Below are positions 46,807-54,738 of a stretch of DNA of 64,000 bases, one piece after another; position 1 is the first letter of the stretch; each line of letters starts with the position of its first letter. The DNA comes from Nocardiopsis ganjiahuensis DSM 45031. Its GTDB lineage: Bacteria; Actinomycetota; Actinomycetes; Streptosporangiales; Streptosporangiaceae. The stretch spans positions 372,001-436,000 of the forward strand of contig NZ_ANBA01000008.1 of assembly GCF_000341085.1 (NCBI RefSeq), given 5' to 3'. The notes beneath the pieces are model-generated. The model was given only the letters and a program-made list of their open reading frames with translations, searched no databases and had not been told where the DNA came from. The position numbers and the translations under genes were made by a program.

Positions 46807-47958
46807 GTGCTCCCGTCCAACAAGCGCACCCGTACCCAGGACCGCTCCCAGCGCCGTTCGAGCACCTACCGGGGCGCAGCCTCGGCTGCCCTGGCCGGGC
46901 TTCTGCTGGCGACCACCGCCTGCGGCAGCGACGACGCCGTCCAGGGGTCGGCCCCCGCGGTCCCCGACGACCTGGAGTGCTTCTCGGGCAGTCTGCACGG
47001 TTCCGGGTCCAGCGCCCAGGAGAACGCGATGACGACGTGGATCGCGGGCTTCCAGTCGGCCTGCGAGGACGCGCGCATCTACTACGACTCGATCGGTTCG
47101 GGCGGCGGCCGCAACCAGTTCATCGACGGCGCGGTGGCCTTCGCCGGTACCGACTCGGCGATGGACCCCGACGAGAACGCCGACGCCCTGGCACGCTGCG
47201 GTGACACCGACACCATCAACCTGCCCACCTACGTCGTGGCCATCGCCGTGGTGTTCAACCTGGAGGGGATCGAGGAGCTCAACCTGGGTCCGGACACCGT
47301 GGCGCGGATCTTCAACCAGGACATCACGCACTGGAACGACCCGGCGATCGCCGAGGACAACCCCGACGCGGACCTGCCCGACCTGGCGATCACGCAGGTC
47401 AACCGGGCCGACGACTCCGGCACGACCGAGAACTTCACCAGCTACCTGGCCCAGGCGGCCCCCGACTCGTGGCCGCACGAGGCCGACGGCCAGTGGCCGA
47501 TCACCCCGCGCGAGTCCGCCCAGGGCAACAGCGGTATCGCCGACACGGTCTCGCGGGCCGAGGGCGCCATCGGGTACGTGGAGATGTCCCACCTGCACGG
47601 CCTGCCCGCCGCGAACATCGGCGTGGGCGAGGAGTTCGTCTCCATCTCGCCGGAGGCGGCCGCCAAGGTCGTGGCCGACTCCCCCCGCCGGGAGGAGAAC
47701 ACCAACGAGTACGACCTGGCACTGGACCTGGACTACGGCACCACCGAGCCCGGCAGCTACCCGATGGTCCTGGTCAGCTACGAGGCGGTGTGCCTGGAGT
47801 ACCCGGACGAGAAGGAGGCCGAGCGGGTCAAGGCGTTCCTGAAGTACGTGGTGAGCCCGGAGGGCCAGGCCGAGGCCTCCAAGGAGACCGACTCGACCCC
47901 GGTCAACGACGCCCTGCGCACCGACCTGCTGGCCTCCATCGAGGCGATCGGCTCCTGA
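46807..47958 (+). CDS. pstS: Phosphate ABC transporter substrate-binding lipoprotein
   Basis: The 383-residue protein has a basic n-region, hydrophobic AASAALAGLLLATTACGS with lipobox cysteine, and a periplasmic-binding fold. GSGSSAQENAMTTWIAGFQ, IDGAVAFAGTDSAMD, INLPTYVVAIAVVFNLEG and DSGTTENFTSYL are PstS phosphate-ligating or hinge segments. It captures inorganic phosphate for PstCAB; those genes are not next to it here, since the following gene is on the other strand. GTG 46807 was preferred for its AAGGGG site upstream; an ATG at 46768 would add 13 acidic residues ahead of the signal peptide. Confidence 0.9.
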   Translation: MLPSNKRTRTQDRSQRRSSTYRGAASAALAGLLLATTACGSDDAVQGSAPAVPDDLECFSGSLHGSGSSAQENAMTTWIAGFQSACEDARIYYDSIGSGGGRNQFIDGAVAFAGTDSAMDPDENADALARCGDTDTINLPTYVVAIAVVFNLEGIEELNLGPDTVARIFNQDITHWNDPAIAEDNPDADLPDLAITQVNRADDSGTTENFTSYLAQAAPDSWPHEADGQWPITPRESAQGNSGIADTVSRAEGAIGYVEMSHLHGLPAANIGVGEEFVSISPEAAAKVVADSPRREENTNEYDLALDLDYGTTEPGSYPMVLVSYEAVCLEYPDEKEAERVKAFLKYVVSPEGQAEASKETDSTPVNDALRTDLLASIEAIGS

Positions 47959-48002
47959 TTCGGTCCCGCCGCGGGTGAGCACCCGCCGGATCCTGGGTTT
48001 TC

Positions 48003-48028
48003 GGGCGCGTCACGGTGGTGGCGCGCCC
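48003..48028 (+). terminator. Terminator of pstS
   Basis: GGGCGCG (48003-48009) pairs with CGCGCCC (48022-48028) and is followed by GTTTC. A second hairpin, GCGGGT/ACCCGC at 47971-47986, lies just before it. Confidence 0.6.
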
Positions 48029-48162
48029 GTTTCACGCTCCCGATCCGGTACCTTACGTACTGACCGCGTAGCGCTCGGTCACTTCCCGTTCACGGACGCC
48101 GTGTCGTCGGGTGCTGCGCGGTGCGACGGGGTCCGCCCGTCCGGGTCGGTGTCTTCCCCCAC

Positions 48163-49872
48163 TTACCCGGTAGCGGTCGGACCCCCAGGGTCCGTTCTCC
48201 GGTCCCCCGCGTTCCCTTCTCCCCCGTCCTCCTCGTCGGGCATCTCCCGCCCCGAGGCACGGCAGGCGCGGTACCAGAGGGAGCGCAGCCGTGCGCGCAG
48301 CCCTCTGCGCGCCCGCCGGCCCCCGCCCTCCTCGTCGCCGTCGTCCCGGTCCTCGCCCCGGCTCCGGACGCCGTCCGAGGCGTCCCGCCCGGTGCCTGCC
48401 GGGTTCTGCGTGCCGGGCGCGGCGCGGGGCGGCGGCGGGACGGACCGGTGCAGGGTGAGGTCGGTGAGGGTGCCCTCCCCGCCGTGGATCCGGTAGCGGC
48501 CGTGCAGTTCGGCGACCACGTCGGACAGGTCCTCCTCCGGTCCGCACACTCTCATGGCGCGGGCCAGGGCCCGGGTGCGCCACAGCCGCACCCCGGCGTC
48601 GCGGGTGGGCGAGGCCGCCAGGAAGAGTTCGGTGAGCCCGGCGCGGGCGCGTTCGGCGCTGGCCAGGAGCCGGGACAGGGCCAGTTCGCCCAGTCCCCAG
48701 GCGACGGGGACCTGGAGGAGGAAGGGCGAGGGGAAGCCGGTGCGGGGCGCGGTGGACGTGAAGGAGATGCGCGGTTCCCGCAGATAGTTGGCCTGGATCA
48801 GGCGGAGGTCCAGGTGGGGCCCCTCGAACCCGCCCGGGGCCGCCTCGATGCCCTCCCAGTCGGCGACCAGGGTCACGGCGAGGTCGGTCTCGGTACCGTT
48901 GAGCAGCCGGTCCACGCAGCCGCGGACCAGGTCGTAGGGGGCTCCGGCCACGTCCACCACCGCGTGGACCAGCGGGGTGCGGCGGCGCGCCTCGGGAACG
49001 CGTTCGCGGTAGGCGTGCGGGTGCGGCATGAGTTCGGCCAGGACCTCGGTGCGGAAGCGTTCCGAGGGCAGCCGGGTGCGGGCGGTGGAGGCCGGGCCCA
49101 CGTGCCAGGCGGTGGCGCCGCGTTCGGGGACCATGACCGCCCCGGCCTGCCACAGCCGGTAGCCGAACTCGGTGTCCTGCCCGAGGTCGAGGTCGGGGTC
49201 GACGCCCCCGGCGGCTTCGTAGAGGCTGCGCCGCACGGCGGCCGCGGCGCCCAGGTAGGCGTGGAAGCCGAGGTGGTCGGCGTCGCGCAGGTCGTCGCTC
49301 TGGTCGAGGAGGTGCTCGATCCAGTCGTGGCGGCCCCCGGTGTCCAGGGCGCGGCTCAGGTCGCCGGCCCGGGCGGCTGCGAGGACGTCCTCGGGGGTCC
49401 GGGGGGCGGTGTCGGTGAAGCGGACGCGGCCGAGGGTGACGCACTCGGCGTGGACGTGGTGCCAGCGGGCCTGGGACTCGACGAACTCGGGGCAGGCGAC
49501 CATGTCGGCGTCCATCCACATCAGGATGTCGCCGGTGCTGGAGTGCGCGCCGTAGGCACGGGCGTACCCGGCGCCCCAACCGCCGTCGGGGGCGGCCACC
49601 ACACGGCACCGCCGGGGGCGAAGGTCGGGCAGCGTCAGGGGCGGTGAGGAGTGGTCGTCGACGACCACGGCCTCGAAGAGGTGCTCCGGGTAGGTCTGGG
49701 CGGCGAGGGACGCCAGGGCGAAGTCCAGGTGGTCCTGCCCGCCGCGGGCGGGGATGACGACGCTGACGGTGAGTTCCGGTGTCCAGCGGCCGGTGGCGGG
49801 GGGTGTCAGCGCGCTCCAGTCGTTGCGGAAGACGCGGGTCGCGACCCGTTCCACCCGGCCACGGTGCGACAC
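48163..49872 (-). CDS. Family 2 glycosyltransferase
   Basis: A 569-residue enzyme. The GT-A fold begins LTVSVVIPARGGQDHLDFAL, with VVVDDHSSPPL and the metal-binding ILMWMDADMV (DxD), then GGVDPDLDLGQDTEFGYRLW. The C-terminal part (about 250-569) is an actinobacterial extension ending in an arginine- and acid-rich low-complexity tail of about 80 residues. No membrane helices are obvious. Acceptor unknown; a cell-wall or exopolysaccharide sugar is plausible. GTG 49872 follows a TAGGGT -10-like element; the MFS gene ends 95 nt upstream on the same strand. Confidence 0.82.
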   Translation of the reverse strand: MSHRGRVERVATRVFRNDWSALTPPATGRWTPELTVSVVIPARGGQDHLDFALASLAAQTYPEHLFEAVVVDDHSSPPLTLPDLRPRRCRVVAAPDGGWGAGYARAYGAHSSTGDILMWMDADMVACPEFVESQARWHHVHAECVTLGRVRFTDTAPRTPEDVLAAARAGDLSRALDTGGRHDWIEHLLDQSDDLRDADHLGFHAYLGAAAAVRRSLYEAAGGVDPDLDLGQDTEFGYRLWQAGAVMVPERGATAWHVGPASTARTRLPSERFRTEVLAELMPHPHAYRERVPEARRRTPLVHAVVDVAGAPYDLVRGCVDRLLNGTETDLAVTLVADWEGIEAAPGGFEGPHLDLRLIQANYLREPRISFTSTAPRTGFPSPFLLQVPVAWGLGELALSRLLASAERARAGLTELFLAASPTRDAGVRLWRTRALARAMRVCGPEEDLSDVVAELHGRYRIHGGEGTLTDLTLHRSVPPPPRAAPGTQNPAGTGRDASDGVRSRGEDRDDGDEEGGGRRARRGLRARLRSLWYRACRASGREMPDEEDGGEGNAGDRRTDPGGPTATG

Positions 49873-49967
49873 CCCGTCAACATGAGACCCTACGTGCTTA
49901 TTCAGTGACACAGAGTCACTATAGCGATGTTTTCCCACACAGCGCGGGTGTCGACCGCCTCGAAGTG

Positions 49968-51254
49968 TCATCGTGGCGGATTCCGGACCGTTCGGGAGCG
50001 TCGGGCCAGCAAGCCCAGCCCCGCCGCGGCGGCCAGCAGCACCACCCCCAGCGCCGCCCAGCCCACTGCGCCGGCGAACAGGACCAGGGGCAGGGCCAGC
50101 GCCGAACCGAGGATGCGCGCCGCGGAACCAGCCATCCCGAACACCGACTGGTACCGCCCCTGGAGCTCGACCGGCGCGTCCTTGAGCGCCAGGTGCCAGG
50201 CGGGCGGACCGCCCGCGACCTCACCCAGGGTGAGCAGGACGATGCCCGCCAGCACGGTGGCCGCCGCCGTGACCGGGCCACCGAAGGCCGCCGTACCGAA
50301 CAGCACACAGGCCACCGACAGGGCTGCCCCCGCCACCCACGCCGAGCGGGCAGCCGAGGCGTCGGAGACCACCCGTGCCGACCACGCTCGCTGTGTGAGG
50401 AGCACCAGCACGGTGTTGAGCCCCAGCGCCACCGCCGCCACCCAGACCGGGGCCTGGGTGCGCGTGGCCAGCCAGAGCGGCAGGATCACCGACAACACGG
50501 GCATGCACAGCTGGAGAAGGGCGGTGAGAGCGGTGACGGCGACCAGCCGGGCGTCGCCCAGCGCGGCCAGCACGCGGGTGTCCCGAACCAGGCCGCCGGG
50601 CGCGTCCAGTCCGCGGGGCAGCCCGAGCAGCAGGACCGCGCACCCGAACACCACCGCCGCGCCCGCCCCGTACAGGGCGAGGTAGCCCGCCCGCGTGTCC
50701 AGGGCCAGCACCAGGGCGCCGACCACGGTGCCCACGCCCATCCCGGCGTTGAGCAGAGTGTGCATGAGAGCCCTGGCGGCCACCCTTCGTTCGGGTGCCA
50801 CCTGCGCGGCGACCAGGGCGTGACGGGTTGCCCCGAGCCCGGTCTGGGCCACCACGAACCCCACCGCTCCCACCGCGTACGACCACGGACCGTCCGCGAC
50901 CAGGTAGACGAGGAGGAAGACCCCGACCGACGCCGTGTACCCCACGGCCGCGCGCCGCCGCCCCAACGTGTCCGCGAGCGCCCCGAGCGGAGCGGCTGCC
51001 ACCAGGGCGCATCCGCTGGCCGCGGCCAGGACCGGACCGACCACCCCGGCTGACAGCCCCACCCGGGTGCCGAAGTACAGGACGACCGTGGCCAGCACGG
51101 CCCCGTCGACCACCGCGCCCACCAGCTGGGCCGCGTACACCCGGCGCACCCCGCCGAGTACGGAGCCCGGGCGGTCCGGGGCCACGGGGTCGGGGGGCGG
51201 CTCGGCTACGGGGGTGTCCGTACGGCGGGCGCGGTCGGCGGCTTCGGGGCTCAT
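49968..51254 (-). CDS. MFS transporter
   Basis: A 428-residue protein with about twelve helices. It shows AAQLVGAVVDGAVLATVVLYF (TM1), PLGALADTLGRRRAAVGY (MFS loop), GATRHALVAAQVAPERRVAARALMHTLLNAGM and a conserved GGPPAWHLALKDAPVELQGRYQSVFG segment near TM10. The last two are typical of actinobacterial drug/metabolite exporters in the DHA1/MDR style. It is divergent from the MocR regulator at 51302 with only 47 bp between starts, which suggests direct control. Confidence 0.85.
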   Translation of the reverse strand: MSPEAADRARRTDTPVAEPPPDPVAPDRPGSVLGGVRRVYAAQLVGAVVDGAVLATVVLYFGTRVGLSAGVVGPVLAAASGCALVAAAPLGALADTLGRRRAAVGYTASVGVFLLVYLVADGPWSYAVGAVGFVVAQTGLGATRHALVAAQVAPERRVAARALMHTLLNAGMGVGTVVGALVLALDTRAGYLALYGAGAAVVFGCAVLLLGLPRGLDAPGGLVRDTRVLAALGDARLVAVTALTALLQLCMPVLSVILPLWLATRTQAPVWVAAVALGLNTVLVLLTQRAWSARVVSDASAARSAWVAGAALSVACVLFGTAAFGGPVTAAATVLAGIVLLTLGEVAGGPPAWHLALKDAPVELQGRYQSVFGMAGSAARILGSALALPLVLFAGAVGWAALGVVLLAAAAGLGLLARRSRTVRNPPR

Positions 51255-51301
51255 GGGAGCAAACCTAAGGAAGGAATGGCTCTGGTCTAAAGTCCAATGC
51301 C

Positions 51302-52729
51302 ATGCGACAGACTCGGGCCAATTCTGATGCTCCGTCCCGTTACCCGGGCATCGATCTCCACCTGGAGGCCGCAGGCACCCGGGTGTCCCGGTCCTTGGAG
51401 AGCGCTCTGCGGGAGGCGGTCGTGGACGGCCGCCTCCCCTCCGGGACCCGCCTTCCGGCCTCCCGGACCCTCGCCGCCGACCTGGGAATCTCCCGCAACA
51501 GCGTGGCCGAGGCCTACACCCAGCTGACCGCGGAGGGCTGGCTCGACGCCCGGGTCGGGGCGGGTACCTGGGTCGCCGACCGGCCCGGACGGTCGACCCC
51601 GGCCGCGCCCCCCGCCGGTACGCCCGCGCCCGTGCTCGACCTGCGGGGCGGGATCCCCGACTCCTCGGTGTTCCCTCACGCCGAGTGGACGGCGACGATG
51701 CGGCGGGCGCTGGCGGCCGCGCCATCCGACGCCTTCGGCTACCCGGACCCGCGCGGCGCCCCGCCGCTGCGCGAGGCCCTGGCCGGCTACCTGGCCCGGG
51801 TACGCGGGGTACGCGCGCGGGCCGACGACGTCGTGGTGGGCGCGGGCTTCGGCGACCTGCTGGCCCGGCTGTGCCGTGCGCTGCGGGAGTCCGGTGTCCA
51901 GCGGATCGCGGTGGAGGAGTTCGGCCACCGGCGCCACCGGGAGATCATCCGCGATCAGGGGCTGGAGACCGTTCCGCTGCCCGTCGACGCAGGCGGGGCG
52001 GACGTGGGCCTGCTGGGTTCTTCCGGAGCGCGGGCCGTCCTGCTCACCCCGGCGCACCAGTTCCCGACCGGGGTGGCCCTGTCCCCCGAACGGCGGCTCA
52101 GCCTGGTCCGGTGGGCCGGGGAGAGCGGCGGGCTCGTCCTGGAGGACGACTACGACGGCGAGTTCAGGTACGACCGGCGGGCGGTGGGGGCGCTCCAGGC
52201 GCTGGCCCCGGAACACGTCGTCCACCTGGGCACGGCGAGCAAGTCGCTGGCACCGGCGGTGGGGCTGGCCTGGGCGGTGGCGCCCGGGCGACTGGTCCCG
52301 GCACTGGTCCGGGCCGGGGAGCTCTCCGGAGGTGGCCAGGACACGCTCGGGCAGCTGGCCCTGGCTGCCTTCCTCACGTCCCACCGCTACGACCGCAACG
52401 TCCGCAGACTGCGGGAGCACTACCGGTCCCGGCGGCGCGAGGTGGTCGAGGAGGTGGCCGCACGGCTGCCCGGATGCCGGGTGTCGGGACTCGCGGCGGG
52501 GCTGCACTGCCTGCTGGAGCTGCCGGAGGGGGTGCACGAGGAGGACGTGTGCGCCGAGGCCGCCGGACACGGACTGGCCCTGGAGGGGCTGTCGGCGTTC
52601 CGTGCGGAGGGAACGGGGCCGGACGGCGGCAGGACAGCGGTGGTGCTGGGTTACGGGGCGCCCCGGCCCCACCTGTTCCGGGCCGCGCTGGCGGCTGCGG
52701 TGGACTCCGCGGCCGCCTGTGCGCCCTGA
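51302..52729 (+). CDS. MocR/PdxR-family regulator (GntR HTH + aminotransferase fold)
   Basis: A 475-residue PLP-dependent regulator. The GntR winged helix spans about 15-95 (LESALREAVVDGRLPSGTRL, ADLGISRNSVAEAYTQLTAE). The class I aminotransferase-like domain follows, with LEDDYDGEFRYDRR and the PLP lysine in HLGTASKSLAPAVGLAW. The ATG lies 8 nt after TAAAGT, so the mRNA is probably leaderless. The intergenic TGGTCTAAAGTCCA is a near-palindrome overlapping this -10 and could be its operator, also acting on the divergent MFS gene. Confidence 0.9.
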   Translation: MRQTRANSDAPSRYPGIDLHLEAAGTRVSRSLESALREAVVDGRLPSGTRLPASRTLAADLGISRNSVAEAYTQLTAEGWLDARVGAGTWVADRPGRSTPAAPPAGTPAPVLDLRGGIPDSSVFPHAEWTATMRRALAAAPSDAFGYPDPRGAPPLREALAGYLARVRGVRARADDVVVGAGFGDLLARLCRALRESGVQRIAVEEFGHRRHREIIRDQGLETVPLPVDAGGADVGLLGSSGARAVLLTPAHQFPTGVALSPERRLSLVRWAGESGGLVLEDDYDGEFRYDRRAVGALQALAPEHVVHLGTASKSLAPAVGLAWAVAPGRLVPALVRAGELSGGGQDTLGQLALAAFLTSHRYDRNVRRLREHYRSRRREVVEEVAARLPGCRVSGLAAGLHCLLELPEGVHEEDVCAEAAGHGLALEGLSAFRAEGTGPDGGRTAVVLGYGAPRPHLFRAALAAAVDSAAACAP

Positions 52730-52742
52730 CCCACGCGCTCGG

Positions 52743-52916
52743 CTACCTCCTGTCGGAGGACTCCGACTTCAGCATCCGGACGCCGAGGAAGACGACCCCG
52801 AGGACCAGGGCGATCATGACGAACCACACCAGCAGTCCGACGATCACCGACAGCAGCCAGAAGAAGGCGATGACAGCCGCGACTCCCGCGGCGACCTTGA
52901 GAAGAAGACGACCCAT
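52743..52916 (-). CDS. Small two-helix membrane protein (57 residues)
   Basis: MGRLLLKVAAGVAAVIAFFW begins a 57-residue protein composed of two hydrophobic helices (about 8-30 and 31-47, the second with VWFVMIALVLGVVFLGV) and a charged tail KSESSDRR. It is convergent with the MocR gene, 13 nt away, and lies 85 nt from the MITE-like element. Length, amino-acid make-up and the charge pattern indicate a real small membrane protein; no family name is known to me. The ribosome site is weak. Confidence 0.6.
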   Translation of the reverse strand: MGRLLLKVAAGVAAVIAFFWLLSVIVGLLVWFVMIALVLGVVFLGVRMLKSESSDRR

Positions 52917-53000
52917 GCGCCGAAGAATACGCGGCTGCCCGAACCCGGTGGAACCCCGGCCCGCACTCCACGCACAGAACGCGGACCGGGGAGTCTGGGT

Positions 53001-53241
53001 CTAGGGAGTGTTCCGCGGATGCTTTCGGTGGGTTCGGCGCTTGCGCCGATGTCCGTGAGCGGCCGTCCAGGCAATCTCTCGCCAGACGATGAACGAGCTG
53101 CCCCTACTGTGCCCTGCTACGCAAGCTCCGCAGTGTCGCACAGCGGGGGCCCGCCTGGGGTTGGCTGTCCGAGTGATATCGGCGCAGCGAGAGGCAGCCT
53201 GGTGGCCGCGAACCCGAAATGATCCAAGGAACATGACCTAG
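53001..53241 (-). mobile_element. MITE-like element, copy 2 (241 bp, inverted relative to copy 1)
   Basis: Begins CTAGGGAGTGTTCC and ends GGAACATGACCTAG; in reverse complement it aligns along its full length with 598-890 except for the extra hairpin unit of copy 1. Ends are imperfect inverted repeats; no coding capacity. Its CTAG end (53238-53241) contains the stop codon of the NlpC/P60 gene. Confidence 0.75.
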
Positions 53242-54248
53242 CCCGGGCGGACGGCGCCGGTGTAGACGCTGTCCCAGTAGGCGGCCATCGAGACCTCCTC
53301 CAGCGGCTTCGACGGGTTCGAGCCGTGGATCATCATGCCGTTGCCGGAGTAGATGCCCACGTGGCTCGGGGCCGAGGCGCTGTAGAAGAACATCAGGTCG
53401 CCGGGCTGGAGCTGGTCACGCGAGACAGGGGTCCCGGCGTTGACCTGGTCGTAGGTGGTGCGCGGCAGGTTCACGCCGGCCTGGGCCCAGGCGGCCTGGG
53501 TCAGTCCGGAGCAGTCGTAGCCGTTGGGGCCGGTACCGCCCCACACGTAGGGCTTGCCGATCTGGGCGCGGGCGAAGTCCAGGACGGCCTGGACGTCGCC
53601 GGACACGGCGGCGGTCCCGCCGGAGGATCCGCTGCCGCCGCTGGAGGCCTCGGTGGCCTCCCCGACGGTCGGGTCGACGCCGCCCAGGCTCTCCAGGACC
53701 TCGGCCTGCTCGTCCAGAGCGGACTCGCTCTCGGAGACGGCGCTCTCGGCGGCCTCCAGGGCCTCTGCCGCGGCCGCCTCGGTGGCCTCGGCGGCGTTGT
53801 AGAGCTGCTCGGCGTTCTCGGCCTCGATCACGTAGTCGGCCAGGGTCGTCTGCTGGCCCTCGGAGAGGAAGTCGAGGTCGGCGATGTTCTGCAACGCGGA
53901 GTCGGCTTCGCCGCCGAACAGGACGTCCATCGGGTTGTGGGTGGCGCCGGTGTAGGCGCCCTGGACGATCACGGAGATCTGGCCGGACTGGGAGTCCAGC
54001 TCCTTCTGCGCCTCGTCCAGCCGCTCCTGGAGGTCGTCGAGCTCGGCCTCGGCCGCGGAGTGCTCCTCCTGGGCGTCGTTGTAGACCGCGTTCAGCGAGG
54101 AGAGCTCCTCCTGGAGCTCCTCGTAGCGCTCACGGGCCTCCGACTCGGTGGGGTCGGCCAGCGCCACACCGGAGGACAGCACCACGGCACCGAGTGCGAC
54201 GAAGCCGACCGTCGTGAGGCGACGGGTGGGTTCGGGGTTGCGAGTCAA
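53238..54248 (-). CDS. NlpC/P60 cell-wall endopeptidase with coiled-coil N-terminus
   Basis: A 336-residue exported enzyme. After the signal peptide (TVGFVALGAVVLSSGVALA) a coiled coil of about 140 residues (ESEARERYEELQEELSSLNA onward) and an alanine/serine-rich linker precede the NlpC/P60 domain. Catalytic Cys is in GPNGYDCSGLTQAAW and His in APSHVGIYSG; MMIHGSNP gives the third polar residue. It cleaves peptidoglycan stem peptides (RipA-like). I place the start at TTG 54248, 11 nt after GGGAGAAAGG; upstream ATG 54335 would bury the signal peptide. The stop codon lies in the MITE-like element's terminal CTAG. Confidence 0.85.
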   Translation of the reverse strand: MTRNPEPTRRLTTVGFVALGAVVLSSGVALADPTESEARERYEELQEELSSLNAVYNDAQEEHSAAEAELDDLQERLDEAQKELDSQSGQISVIVQGAYTGATHNPMDVLFGGEADSALQNIADLDFLSEGQQTTLADYVIEAENAEQLYNAAEATEAAAAEALEAAESAVSESESALDEQAEVLESLGGVDPTVGEATEASSGGSGSSGGTAAVSGDVQAVLDFARAQIGKPYVWGGTGPNGYDCSGLTQAAWAQAGVNLPRTTYDQVNAGTPVSRDQLQPGDLMFFYSASAPSHVGIYSGNGMMIHGSNPSKPLEEVSMAAYWDSVYTGAVRPG

Positions 54249-54689
54249 AGCACCGACTGCCTTTCTCCCACACCCGTTTACCGGCACTTGGGCATCCCGA
54301 AGACGCGCCGAGGAACGGCGCGGGATGCGTGGCAAGGGGGATCCGGCTGCGACGAGGAGGGTCGCGAGAAGGCGCCGGGCGTTGTGACGGCCTCTGCTCC
54401 TGGGAAAAGGACAGCTGTTGAGCAGAGTGCAACGGCAAGCCGAACGCTGTCACCCTGGTGGTGACGAACTGGGGCGTTCCGACCTGGGGGAACACTAATT
54501 CATCACCTGGACCGGACGCGACCCTTTCGTTACTTCCCGATGGGCAACCCGCCTGCCTCGAACCGGGTGCCCCGGGTCCGGGAAGCCCGCCGGGGGCGCG
54601 GGTGGCGTCGCATTCTTCCCGCGCAGGGCACACCAAAACCGGACCAAGCGCCGACTTGACCGTGATGCGTCTCACATCTGATCGGGGAA
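54249..54689. other. Upstream region of the NlpC/P60 gene
   Basis: About 440 bp between two minus-strand genes. It contains a hairpin (GTCACC/GGGTGAC around 54449-54466 on the minus strand) and AT-richer CTAATTCATCACC. A cell-wall hydrolase gene here could carry an RNA switch, but I could not match a known class. No gene seen. Confidence 0.35.
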
Positions 54690-54718
54690 GGGGCCGGACA
54701 CGGAGTGTGTCCGACCCC
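54690..54718 (-). terminator. Terminator of the S9 peptidase gene
   Basis: On the minus strand GGGGTCGGACAC pairs with GTGTCCGGCCCC (one G-U pair) around a 5-nt loop, followed by TTCCCC, 21 nt after the stop. Confidence 0.65.
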
Positions 54719-54738
54719 TCGGGGTCAGCGGCCCGGGA

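Noticed and set aside
54249..54689. c-di-AMP riboswitch upstream of the NlpC/P60 gene
   Set aside because: Such switches do precede cell-wall hydrolase genes in actinobacteria, but I could not align the conserved core on the coding strand. An Infernal search with the ydaO/yuaA model would decide it.
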